Position numbers and translations under genes: made by a program
Origin: an uncultured bacterium
Lineage (GTDB): Bacteria; Patescibacteriota; Minisyncoccia; Phycocordibacterales; UBA2100
Direction of reading: 5' to 3'
NCBI GenBank assembly: GCA_903881205.1
Contig: CAIRSC010000018.1
Coordinates: forward strand, 1-18,569
Length of the DNA: 18,569 bases
Notes under the pieces: model-generated
Databases searched by the model: none
What the model saw: the letters and a program-made list of their open reading frames with translations, nothing else
What the model was told of the DNA's origin: nothing
Part shown: positions 6,099 to 14,701 of the stretch, one piece after another
Layout of the letters: every line of letters starts with the position of its first letter
Numbering within the stretch: position 1 is the first letter of the stretch

Positions 6099-6208
6099 TT
6101 TTGACCAACTGCATCGTTGGTCTGCAACGAATTGCGCTCACCGTACGATGTGTACGGCTCGCTTATTCACTTTGACCGCCTCGCATTTCATCCAAAATTA
6201 AACGAATT
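6088..6208 (+). repeat. Exact 16-bp inverted repeat enclosing alternative hairpins, atpE-atpF gap
   Basis: AATTCGTTTAATTTTG (6088-6103, covering the atpE stop codon) is the exact reverse complement of 6193-6208. Between the arms are hairpin A (GACCAAC 6103-6109 with GTTGGTC 6116-6122), hairpin B (TCGTTG 6114-6119 with CAACGA 6125-6130), which cannot coexist with A, and hairpin C (CCGTAC 6141-6146 with GTACGG 6152-6157). There is no T-run, so it is not a classic terminator. It may stabilise or process the atpE message, act as a switch, or be a small inverted-repeat element. Confidence 0.7.
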
Positions 6209-6234
6209 GAGTTCGCAGAAAATAAAACAACATC

Positions 6235-6684
6235 ATGGATCAACTTTTCGCAGCATTCGGGGTCAATTGGAAACTGCTTATCGTACAAGCGGTGAATTTC
6301 GGATTGCTCTTGTCGCTCCTCACATACCTGCTCTACAAGCCGCTCTTGCGCATAATCGATGAACGCCGCGAAAAAGTAGCTGAAGGAGTACGTACTGCAC
6401 AGGAAGCGGCGCGCACGCTCGCCGATGCCAAGACCGAAAGCGAAGGGATCGTGGGTACCGCAGCGCGCGAGGCGGAAGCGCTCGTCGCGACCGCTCGTGC
6501 ACGTGCCGACGAAAAGGGACATGAGATCGTGAAGGCCGCCGAATCTCGTGCAGACGGCGTCATGAAGGACGCTGCCGCTCGAGCAGAAGAGGCTCAGCGC
6601 AACGCCATGCAGGAAAGTGCCAAAGATATCGCCCGCGCAGCGATGCTCGCGGCCGAGAAGGTGCTTCGCGAGAAGTCCGCATAA
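6235..6684 (+). CDS. atpF: ATP synthase Fo subunit b
   Basis: Peripheral-stalk subunit linking Fo to the F1 head. The product has 149 residues: one N-terminal transmembrane helix (about 12-34, ending LTYLLYKPLL) and a long Ala/Glu/Arg-rich helix to the C-terminus that would form the right-handed coiled coil of the stator. The start is preceded by the A-rich leader AATAAAACAACATC with no Shine-Dalgarno site. The stop codon is 4 nt from atpH. Only one b-type gene is present, so a homodimer stalk is expected. Length is near the usual 155-170. Confidence 0.96.
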   Translation: MDQLFAAFGVNWKLLIVQAVNFGLLLSLLTYLLYKPLLRIIDERREKVAEGVRTAQEAARTLADAKTESEGIVGTAAREAEALVATARARADEKGHEIVKAAESRADGVMKDAAARAEEAQRNAMQESAKDIARAAMLAAEKVLREKSA

Positions 6685-6688
6685 AAAT

Positions 6689-7078
6689 ATGGAAGAATCG
6701 TACGCACAGGCATTATGGAAGGTGATTCAGGCGGGGACTCCCGCTCATAAAGCCGTACAGGGACTCACTGAGACCTTGCGTGCGCACGGTCGCATTTCGC
6801 TCTCGCCGCGCATTGCCAAGGCATTCGCGCGCATCGCGGAGCGCGAATCAGCTCATATCGGTGCGGTGCTCACGGTGGCGCGTGAGAAGGACCAGCATCA
6901 TGCACATACAAAAGTAGTGAAAATGCTTGCGGACATGGGAGTCGAGGTCAAGGACCTCAAGACGGAAGTCGACGATACATTGATCGGCGGCTGGCGCCTC
7001 GAGGGACGGGGAACTCTCATCGACGCAAGTTACAAAAAACATTTATTGGACATCTTTAGCAGCGTCACGGGCGCATAA
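6689..7078 (+). CDS. atpH: ATP synthase F1 subunit delta, shortened
   Basis: Stator protein that binds subunit b to the top of the alpha-beta head. Only 129 residues, against about 175-180 in most bacteria. The first family block SYAQALWKVI is kept, then about 45 residues of the N-terminal helical bundle seem to be missing before the conserved GRISLSPRIAKAFARIAERE. The C-terminal part is standard: AVLTVAREKD, then VDDTLIGGWRLEGRGTLIDASYKKHLLDIF. ATG 6689 follows atpF by 4 nt. The same frame is open upstream to 6617 inside atpF, with residues that do not fit the family. Confidence 0.92.
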   Translation: MEESYAQALWKVIQAGTPAHKAVQGLTETLRAHGRISLSPRIAKAFARIAERESAHIGAVLTVAREKDQHHAHTKVVKMLADMGVEVKDLKTEVDDTLIGGWRLEGRGTLIDASYKKHLLDIFSSVTGA

Positions 7079-7081
7079 TAT

Positions 7082-8653
7082 ATGGACTCATCAGCGATTG
7101 AAAAGATCATCAAGGAGATCGAACAGTTCACTCCTTCGCACGAAAGCGCGCACGTAGGCCGCGTCACACAGGTGGGCGACGGCGTTGTCGCGATCGACGG
7201 CCTCTCCAAAGCGGTCATGAGCGAGATCGTGATATTCGAAGAGGGCAAGGGAAAGAAACTTTCCGATGCGATGCAGCAGCAGGGCGAGCTCTACGGTCTG
7301 ATTCTGAACCTCGAAGAGGATGGCGTGCGTGCGACGATCCTCGGCGACTCCGCCCGCGTGTCTGAAGGCATGACGGTCAAATCGACCGGCAAGGTGCTCT
7401 CGGTACCATCGGGCGAAGAATTGCTCGGACGTGTCGTCAATGCGCTCGGTGAGCCTGTCGACGGCAAAGGACCCTTTAAGAACACAACTATGATGCCGGT
7501 GGAGCGCCAGTCATACGGCGTCATCGATCGTAAGCACGTGTCGGTCCCGCTTCAGACAGGTATCAAAGCAATCGATGCACTCATCCCGGTCGGCCGCGGA
7601 CAGCGCGAGCTCATCATCGGCGACCGCGGTACCGGAAAGACGACCGTCGCGATCGATGCGATCATCAACCAACGCAACGAACCGGAGGCTACACGTCCGA
7701 TCTGTATCTATGTCGCGATCGGCCAGAAGGAATCCAAGACCGCGCGTCTCGTACAGCAGCTGCGCGAAGAGGGAGCGATGGACTACACGATCGTCGTCGA
7801 TGCTCCGGCATCTGCGCCGGCGGCGCTTCTTTTCCTCGCTCCATTCTCGGGCGTGGCGATCGGCGAATACTTTATGGATAAAGGCCGCGATGTTCTGATC
7901 ATTTACGACGATCTCTCCAAGCAGGCGACGGCGTACCGACAGCTCTCGCTGCTTCTGCGACGTCCGCCGGGCCGCGAAGCATATCCGGGCGACATCTTCT
8001 ATTTGCACTCACGATTGTTGGAGCGCGCCGCACGACTCTCTGAAGAAAAGGGCGGCGGATCGATTACCGCACTTCCGATCATTGAGACGCAGGAAGGCGA
8101 CGTTTCCGCCTACATCCCGACCAACGTGATCTCGATCACCGACGGCCAGATGTTCCTCACCACTGACCTGTTCAACAAAGGCATTCGCCCGGCGATCGAC
8201 GTGGGTATCTCAGTCTCGCGCGTGGGCGGCGATGCACAGACGAAGGCGATGAAGGGTGTCGCCGGCGGCCTCAAGCTCGAGCTCGCACAATTCCGCGACC
8301 TCGAAGCATTCATGCAATTCGCGTCGGATCTCGATAAGGCAACGGCCGATCGCATCGCATCGGGTCAGCGCATGGTGGAAGTGCTCAAACAAAAGAACGG
8401 CGCTCCGATCCCAATGGAGAAGCAGGTGGCCGCACTCTTTGCCGCCAACAACAAATTCTTCCTCGATGTTCCCGTGAACAAGGTTTCTGAAACGGAAGTG
8501 CAGTTCGTCGCGTTCCTCGACGCGCAATACAAGACGACGCTCGCTGAGATCAAAAAGACGGGCCTCCTCTCCGACGACAGTAAGAAAGCGATCACGACCG
8601 CGATGGGGGAGTTCCGTCTCGCGCACCCAGAAGTGTTCACTGCTGCGAAGTAG
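7082..8653 (+). CDS. atpA: ATP synthase F1 subunit alpha
   Basis: Non-catalytic nucleotide-binding subunit of F1. The product has 523 residues. Walker A is GDRGTGKT (180-187), Walker B is VLIIYDD (about 271-277), and the arginine finger is Arg380 in GISVSRVGG. Two departures from the usual sequence: the P-loop Gln of GDRQTGKT is Gly, and the N-terminal beta-barrel carries about 13 extra residues around KGKKLSDAMQQQ before the block LYGLILNLEED. The downstream blocks APASAPAALLFLAPFSG and LLLRRPPGREAYPGD are standard. The gene starts 3 nt after atpH with no Shine-Dalgarno site, consistent with coupled translation. Confidence 0.97.
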   Translation: MDSSAIEKIIKEIEQFTPSHESAHVGRVTQVGDGVVAIDGLSKAVMSEIVIFEEGKGKKLSDAMQQQGELYGLILNLEEDGVRATILGDSARVSEGMTVKSTGKVLSVPSGEELLGRVVNALGEPVDGKGPFKNTTMMPVERQSYGVIDRKHVSVPLQTGIKAIDALIPVGRGQRELIIGDRGTGKTTVAIDAIINQRNEPEATRPICIYVAIGQKESKTARLVQQLREEGAMDYTIVVDAPASAPAALLFLAPFSGVAIGEYFMDKGRDVLIIYDDLSKQATAYRQLSLLLRRPPGREAYPGDIFYLHSRLLERAARLSEEKGGGSITALPIIETQEGDVSAYIPTNVISITDGQMFLTTDLFNKGIRPAIDVGISVSRVGGDAQTKAMKGVAGGLKLELAQFRDLEAFMQFASDLDKATADRIASGQRMVEVLKQKNGAPIPMEKQVAALFAANNKFFLDVPVNKVSETEVQFVAFLDAQYKTTLAEIKKTGLLSDDSKKAITTAMGEFRLAHPEVFTAAK

Positions 8654-8677
8654 TCCTCGCGCTCCGGCGCATTCGAT

Positions 8678-9586
8678 ATGGCAAATCTCAAACTCATCAA
8701 ATCGAAGATCCTCTCGTACAAAAAGACGGGAACCGTTACTCATGCCATGGAGGCGGTTTCGGCGGTCAAAATGCGCAAGGGGCAGGAGCGTGCGCTCTCG
8801 GGCCGCTCTTACGCAGCAGCGGCACTCTCGGTACTTGAGCGCCTTTCGGGTACGGCGGATCTGTCGCGCCATCCGATGATGCAGGAACGATCCGGCAAGA
8901 CGGCGCTCATCGTCATCACGTCAGACAAGGGACTTGCCGGGGGATTCAATAGCGGCGTGATACGCTCTACGGAAAATCTGATACAGACAAAAGGTCTTAC
9001 CAAACAGGATACCGTCATCTTCGCCTTCGGCCGCAAGGGTGGCGAGCATTTCAAGCTTCGCGGCTATGCTGTGGAAGTGGAGCGCATCAATGTGAGCGAC
9101 GATATTTCGGAGTCCGAAGTCGCACAGATCACACAGCTACTGATGGAGCGAAGCGACATCACACAAGCGATCATCTCGTATCAGAACTTTATTTCAACAT
9201 TCGAACAGGAGCCGATCACCCGTCAGATCGTGCCGATCAAGCCCGAAGTGATCCGCGAGATCGTCGCCGGCATCCGCCCGGCACGCGGCCGCTATGCGCC
9301 GCAAAATCAGAACGACGTCGTGCGTCCGGCATCCTATACGGTAGAGCCCGACGCGGAGACCGTGCTCTCTGTACTGCTTCCGAAGCTGCTCAACATTGCC
9401 ATATTCCACGCACTTCTCGAATCGAAAGCATCCGAGCACTCAGCGCGCATGGTCGCGATGAAAAGCGCGACTGACAAGGCCAAGGACATGGCCAAGAGCC
9501 TCACTCGTACGTTCAACAAAGTCCGACAGGCGGCGATCACCCGCGAAGTCTCCGAGATCACGTCGGGAATGGAAGCGATGAGGTAA
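8678..9586 (+). CDS. atpG: ATP synthase F1 subunit gamma
   Basis: Central rotor shaft of F1. The product has 302 residues, in the usual range. The N-terminal helix carries the family block THAMEAVSAVKMRKGQ, the middle has the Rossmann-like TALIVITSDKGLAGGFN, and the C-terminal helix ends TREVSEITSGMEAMR, matching the conserved TxExxEIxxG pattern. It lies 24 nt after atpA and is the last gene before the cluster is interrupted by three non-ATPase genes. Confidence 0.97.
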   Translation: MANLKLIKSKILSYKKTGTVTHAMEAVSAVKMRKGQERALSGRSYAAAALSVLERLSGTADLSRHPMMQERSGKTALIVITSDKGLAGGFNSGVIRSTENLIQTKGLTKQDTVIFAFGRKGGEHFKLRGYAVEVERINVSDDISESEVAQITQLLMERSDITQAIISYQNFISTFEQEPITRQIVPIKPEVIREIVAGIRPARGRYAPQNQNDVVRPASYTVEPDAETVLSVLLPKLLNIAIFHALLESKASEHSARMVAMKSATDKAKDMAKSLTRTFNKVRQAAITREVSEITSGMEAMR

Positions 9587-9619
9587 TATTGAGAGATATC
9601 AATAATCATTCATACGACT

Positions 9620-10063
9620 ATGACAGCGTTTGGAGCTATGCCGACAGGACCGCTAGGAAGACAGAGTCAAGGTCTCGAGTCAAAGGACAAGATTGCGAGC
9701 GATATGAAAGCCGCATATAAGGCCATGGCGGGTTCGATAGTAGGTTCGCAAGGTCCTGATTATCAGGCACGAGAGAGCCTTTCCGATATGGACAAGGGGA
9801 TTTATGACTATCTCGTACGCTGGGGAGAGGATGATGTCGATACATCTGTTCCTGAAAAAATGCGCGAATATTTTGCTAGGAGAATTGAAGGAGAATATGA
9901 TTCCATGCGACAAAAATTCGACGGATATCGTCCTGGACTTACTGCTCCTGAGACGTCCAGTCAGCGACAAGAAAATCAGAAAGCTTTGCGTAATCGGTTT
10001 GAGGGACTGGCAAGAATTGCAAATCAGCACGGCTTCAAGGTTGACCTGAGTAAATACCTCTAA
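9620..10063 (+). CDS. Hypothetical protein inside the ATP synthase cluster
   Basis: I do not recognise a family. The product has 147 residues, is soluble and mainly helical by eye, with a Gly/Gln-rich N-terminus, a central acidic block (RWGEDDVDTSVPEKMREYF) and a basic C-terminal helix (QKALRNRFEGLARIANQHG). No signal peptide, membrane segment or metal motif is seen. It lies 33 nt after atpG and 20 nt before rdgB, in line with both. The start at 9620 has no Shine-Dalgarno site; ATG 9638 is an alternative. Its bases are visibly richer in A and T than atpG and atpA, which may indicate later insertion. The open frame fills the gap between two sure genes, so it is probably real. Confidence 0.65.
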   Translation: MTAFGAMPTGPLGRQSQGLESKDKIASDMKAAYKAMAGSIVGSQGPDYQARESLSDMDKGIYDYLVRWGEDDVDTSVPEKMREYFARRIEGEYDSMRQKFDGYRPGLTAPETSSQRQENQKALRNRFEGLARIANQHGFKVDLSKYL

Positions 10064-10083
10064 AATTTAGGATAGAAAATAGC

Positions 10084-10671
10084 ATGCGTGCACTTCTGAT
10101 CGCGACGAGTAATCAAGGCAAGCTGAAAGAGATACTTTCAATCGTTTCCGATGCGCCGTTTAAGGTGCTCTCTCTTGATGACGTCGGACTCAGGGCTATC
10201 GAAGAGCCTGCTGAGACTCTGGAGGGCAATGCCCTTATCAAAGCATTTACCTACGGAAAACGTTCAGGATTCCTCACGCTTGCCGATGACACGGGACTCG
10301 AGGTAGACGCGCTCGGAGGCGGCCCGGGAGTTCGTACTGCACGTTACGCCGAGGACCATGAGGCGCGGAATCAAAAACTCCTTAAAGAACTTATCGATAT
10401 ACCGGACAGCGAACGTACCGCGCGCTTCCGAACGGTTGCGGCGATATACGACCCTACCGACGACAGGGTATTCACATTCGAAGGGCTCTGTGAGGGCAAG
10501 ATCACTCGCGAGTATCGGGGGACCAACGGTTTCGGCTTCTCTCCCATATTTGAAGTAATAGAGAACGGTAAGACTCTGGCTGAGATGGATATGGAAGAGT
10601 TACACACGGTAAACCATCGAAGCAAGGCATTCGCAAAGGCTTTGGCTATCCTCCAGTCCCAATTTATATGA
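10084..10671 (+). CDS. rdgB: RdgB/HAM1-family XTP/dITP pyrophosphatase
   Basis: Hydrolyses non-canonical purine triphosphates (ITP, dITP, XTP) to monophosphate and pyrophosphate, keeping deaminated bases out of DNA and RNA; cytoplasmic. The product has 195 residues, the family's usual length. Motifs are TSNQGKLKE (8-16), EPAETLEGNALIKA (41-54), the metal/catalytic block ADDTGLEVDALGG (67-79, Asp68 and Asp69), PGVRTARYA, TNGFGFSPIF (147-156) and NHRSKA (177-182). The usual Tyr-Asp-Pro after FG is Phe-Ser-Pro here, a mild departure. It overlaps the next gene by 4 nt, so the two are translationally coupled. Confidence 0.94.
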   Translation: MRALLIATSNQGKLKEILSIVSDAPFKVLSLDDVGLRAIEEPAETLEGNALIKAFTYGKRSGFLTLADDTGLEVDALGGGPGVRTARYAEDHEARNQKLLKELIDIPDSERTARFRTVAAIYDPTDDRVFTFEGLCEGKITREYRGTNGFGFSPIFEVIENGKTLAEMDMEELHTVNHRSKAFAKALAILQSQFI

Positions 10672-11096
10672 GTGAAATTCAACGGCCAAAGATCGGTACC
10701 GGCGTTTATATACGTAAAGAGGGCAAGGTGTTGCTCGGCAAACGGCGGGGGAATAACGGTGCCGGATATTATTGCGCTCCCGGAGGGCACCTCGAGATGA
10801 ATGAGACCTGGGAGGAGAATGCCGAACGCGAGACGATGGAGGAAGCGGGGATCAAGATACAGAATATCCGCTTCATGACCGCGACCAACGACATTAATGA
10901 CGAGGACGGCAAGCACTATGTGACGCTTCACTTCGTCGCTGACTGGCTAAGAGGCGAGCCTGCGGACGTAGAGCCCGATAAGATGGGGGATTGGAATTGG
11001 TACACATGGGATGCCTTGCCAGAGCCGCTCTTCCTCCCGGCTAGAAATTTAATTAAAAACGGTTATAATCCTCTCAACTTCCCAGATAATAAATAG
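10668..11096 (+). CDS. Nudix hydrolase, NUDT15/MTH2-like
   Basis: Pyrophosphohydrolase of 142 residues. The Nudix box is complete at 40-62: G, five residues, Glu46, seven residues, Arg54-Glu55, Thr-Met-Glu58-Glu59-Ala-Gly61-Ile. Around it, VLLGKRRGNNGAG, the phrase GGHLEMNETWEE, and the tail VEPDKMGDWNWYTWDALPEPLF closely match the layout of human NUDT15, whose substrates include oxidised or modified dGTP and GTP. A nucleotide-cleaning role beside RdgB is therefore inferred. The exact substrate is not provable. It overlaps rdgB by ATGA and stops 4 nt before atpD; its last codons contain the likely atpD promoter. Confidence 0.9.
   Translation: MSEIQRPKIGTGVYIRKEGKVLLGKRRGNNGAGYYCAPGGHLEMNETWEENAERETMEEAGIKIQNIRFMTATNDINDEDGKHYVTLHFVADWLRGEPADVEPDKMGDWNWYTWDALPEPLFLPARNLIKNGYNPLNFPDNK
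11042..11069 (+). promoter_or_regulatory. Internal promoter for atpD-atpC
   Basis: -35 TAGAAA (11042-11047), 16-nt spacer, perfect -10 TATAAT (11064-11069), located in the last codons of the Nudix gene. Predicted start near 11076 gives a leader of about 25 nt before atpD. It would let beta and epsilon be made independently of the inserted genes. Confidence 0.5.
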
Positions 11097-11100
11097 AAAT

Positions 11101-12474
<1,374 letters not shown>

Positions 12475-12479
12475 TATTC

Positions 12480-12734
12480 ATGGCTGAGCACGCGAACACA
12501 TTTCACCTCGTCGTCGCGTCGGTAGGCGAGACGCGTTTTGACGGCGCCGCGCTTTCTGTCACTGTGCCGGGTGCTGCGGGGGAATTGACACTCCTGCCGC
12601 ATCACGAGCCGCTCGTGACGACACTCAAGTCCGGAACGATCACGGTCAAAGATTCTCTCGGCGAGATAAAACAGTTTGCGATCGAAAGCGGTGTGATCGA
12701 GTGCTCGGGCAACAAGGTTGTTGTATTGCTCTAG
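12480..12734 (+). CDS. atpC: ATP synthase F1 subunit epsilon, lacking the C-terminal helices
   Basis: Rotor subunit at the foot of gamma, contacting the c-ring. Only 84 residues, covering just the N-terminal beta-sandwich: FHLVVASVGETRFDGAALSVTVPGAAGELTLLPHHEPLV matches the family block in which LPxHxP is the hallmark. The usual 130-140-residue protein adds two C-terminal helices that inhibit ATP hydrolysis. Those are absent, and no frameshifted remnant is evident after the stop: the next gene starts 59 nt on. Auto-inhibition by epsilon is therefore not expected. It starts 5 nt after atpD with no Shine-Dalgarno site and is the last ATP synthase gene. Confidence 0.94.
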   Translation: MAEHANTFHLVVASVGETRFDGAALSVTVPGAAGELTLLPHHEPLVTTLKSGTITVKDSLGEIKQFAIESGVIECSGNKVVVLL

Positions 12735-12783
12735 GTTACAGAGCAGAGAGGTTTTCAACACGCTGCGAATAAAAGTTCGATAC

Positions 12784-12789
12784 GGAGGG
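12784..12789 (+). promoter_or_regulatory. Strong Shine-Dalgarno site, rare in this window
   Basis: GGAGGG with 4 nt to the ATG at 12794. Most genes here have no such site, so this gene appears to use conventional leadered initiation. The 59-nt gap after atpC shows no clear terminator. Confidence 0.6.
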
Positions 12790-12793
12790 TACA

Positions 12794-14701
12794 ATGAGCG
12801 CAATGCGATTCAGCAGTGCGCTTTTGTTTTTTGTGTTGGCAATCATCCCGATTGCTGCATTTGCGGCAACGCCTGCGAGCAATCGTTCCTCGTGTTTTCT
12901 TTCGATCGCGACCGATCCAAGTACAAAAGAGCCTAAAGTCTTCGATAACAAAACGGTCGCTACCGACATCACGAAATATCTGGATACCGTCGAGCTCTGC
13001 CCCACCGCCTGCTTCATCAGCGAAACGATCACCGTCAATGCGCAGCAAGACACCACCTCGATCCAAGTCCAAGCCGTCAACAAGTGCGGAAGCGATACTT
13101 CGAAGCAAAAAGCGGATCAACTCAATCTTGGTTGTAATGCAGGGCAGACCAAGCCACAGGTAGTCGTTAAGAGAACAGGGATGGTGACCAAAAACGACGC
13201 GTCCAAGGAACGCTGTGGAGGGACGCGTGTCTCCGCAGTAGTCGGCTCTTCAATCGGAGACGCGGCAAAGGATAAAGTGCTTCAAGGTCTCGCGCAGCAG
13301 GCCGCCTCGAATCCGGAGCTTCTGAATACGCCGGCAAGCAGAGATCAGTCGGCAGTGGTTCTGAAAGCATTTGGTGTCAGCGACGCGGACGCAAGAGATC
13401 TGGTGGATAATAAGCCCGATAATGCAAAAGCGCTTTTGCAGGCATTTGCTTCAGGTGATCAGACCAAGGTGCAAACAGCTGCAGATAATGCCAACGTAAC
13501 CCTGAATCCGGATCTCAGCGATATATCGAGCATGAGTGCAAAAGATGTCTCCGATAAGTTTTCCGGCATCTACACGCCGGAACAGAAGCAAACCGCGCAG
13601 ATGCTTTCGGCAGATGTGACCGGATTTGGCGGAGCATCAGTCGATCCCGCTGCCGCTCAACAAGCGCTTGCCAACCGTCTTTCTTCGATGTGCCAAGGAC
13701 TCGGGGGATGCGGCGACGCCTGCGTCAACAATCCCGGCACTCTTACGTGTCGCACTAATAATCCGGGGGCACTCACCTGGTCTGCGTGGGAGGCGAAATA
13801 CGGCGGTCAACCCTGCGGGCAAAGTAACAACACGACATGCTTTCCGACGCTTGATCAGGGACTTGCCGCGAAGATCGGGCTGCTGACCGGATCAAAATAT
13901 TTTGGAGGGGCAAACAACACCATCCTTAGTTCCTTGTGCAACGGCTATGCGACGTATGCGGCCGGCAACGACTGCGTCGCGTACGCAAATTTCGTCTCAC
14001 GACAGACTGGAATACCGGCGACCCAAACGGTTGATCCGCAAAACCCGCAACAAATGGGAGCGATTGTCATGGCAATGTCGCGTTATGAAAACGGCAGATC
14101 CGTACCCTACACGACCGATCAATTACAAAATGCGCTCTCGCTGGTGTACGGCGGACAACTGCCCAATGGTACGCCGGGATTCGTCCCATCGTTTCAGGGT
14201 GGCACCAATAATCCCGGCGTCGGTTTGAGCACACCATTTACGGTACTGAGCGGGAGCAACGGAGTGTATACCAGTGCGTATGGCAGCCCGTTCGGTAGCG
14301 TGTACACACCCGTTTCGACCGGTGGTCCGGTATCGACAGGAGGACCTGTTTCTACGGGAAGTCCGGTATCCACGGGCGGAGTAATTTCGACGACGAACAC
14401 GAATACTGCGCCGGCGCCATCTGCGCCTGCAGCGAATCCGGTCGCGAGCATCATCGTGCAGCCGGCGTCACCGCTCGCGAATAATCCGATCACCGTCTCT
14501 TGGTCGAGTTTTGGCATGCAGCCGAATAATCCGTGTCGTGTTCTCATACAGGATGCCAGCAGCACGCAGACGATCAAGCAGAGCAACGAAGGCTCGCAGG
14601 TCATCACTGCTTCGCACCCGGGGACGTTCACATTCACGATGCAATGCCTCGCTATAGGGGGCGCTTCGATCCAGCAAGCGACATCGGTCTCGGTCAGGTA
14701 G
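12794..14701 (+). CDS. Secreted Cys-rich protein with lysozyme-like domain and Ig-like tail
   Basis: Probably an exported peptidoglycan-active protein; the exact activity is inferred. The product has 635 residues. A signal peptide is present (1-25, hydrophobic core LLFFVLAIIPIAAF, likely cut after AFA). Residues 30-145 form a Cys-containing region, then about 150-300 is helical and Ala/Asp/Gln-rich. Residues 315-452 resemble the muramidase-like domain of phage P5-type proteins: CRTNNPGALTW, a Gly/Asn-rich centre, FPTLDQGLAAKIGLL, then MAMSRYENG. A Gly/Pro/Ser/Thr linker with four PVSTGG-type repeats (506-529) leads to a C-terminal Ig-like beta domain (about 549-635). Many paired cysteines suggest disulfides and export. 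ATG 12794 has a GGAGGG site; ATG 12803 is possible. Confidence 0.75.
   Translation: MSAMRFSSALLFFVLAIIPIAAFAATPASNRSSCFLSIATDPSTKEPKVFDNKTVATDITKYLDTVELCPTACFISETITVNAQQDTTSIQVQAVNKCGSDTSKQKADQLNLGCNAGQTKPQVVVKRTGMVTKNDASKERCGGTRVSAVVGSSIGDAAKDKVLQGLAQQAASNPELLNTPASRDQSAVVLKAFGVSDADARDLVDNKPDNAKALLQAFASGDQTKVQTAADNANVTLNPDLSDISSMSAKDVSDKFSGIYTPEQKQTAQMLSADVTGFGGASVDPAAAQQALANRLSSMCQGLGGCGDACVNNPGTLTCRTNNPGALTWSAWEAKYGGQPCGQSNNTTCFPTLDQGLAAKIGLLTGSKYFGGANNTILSSLCNGYATYAAGNDCVAYANFVSRQTGIPATQTVDPQNPQQMGAIVMAMSRYENGRSVPYTTDQLQNALSLVYGGQLPNGTPGFVPSFQGGTNNPGVGLSTPFTVLSGSNGVYTSAYGSPFGSVYTPVSTGGPVSTGGPVSTGSPVSTGGVISTTNTNTAPAPSAPAANPVASIIVQPASPLANNPITVSWSSFGMQPNNPCRVLIQDASSTQTIKQSNEGSQVITASHPGTFTFTMQCLAIGGASIQQATSVSVR
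14309..14380 (+). repeat. Four 18-nt coding repeats (PVSTGG linker)
   Basis: Four tandem units encode PVSTGG, PVSTGG, PVSTGS, PVSTGG in the linker of the secreted protein. The units use different synonymous codons (for example TCG/TCT/TCC for Ser), so the peptide is conserved while the DNA has drifted. It likely forms a flexible extracellular spacer. Confidence 0.85.

Noticed and set aside
9589..9616. TTGAGA-16-CATACG as a promoter for the unknown gene at 9620
   Set aside because: The -10 matches only half of the consensus and would start transcription past the ATG. The gene is more simply read as part of the atp transcript.
10070..10080. Short palindrome CTAAA-A-TTTAG before rdgB
   Set aside because: Arms of five A/T-rich bases are expected by chance, and no promoter elements are placed around it.
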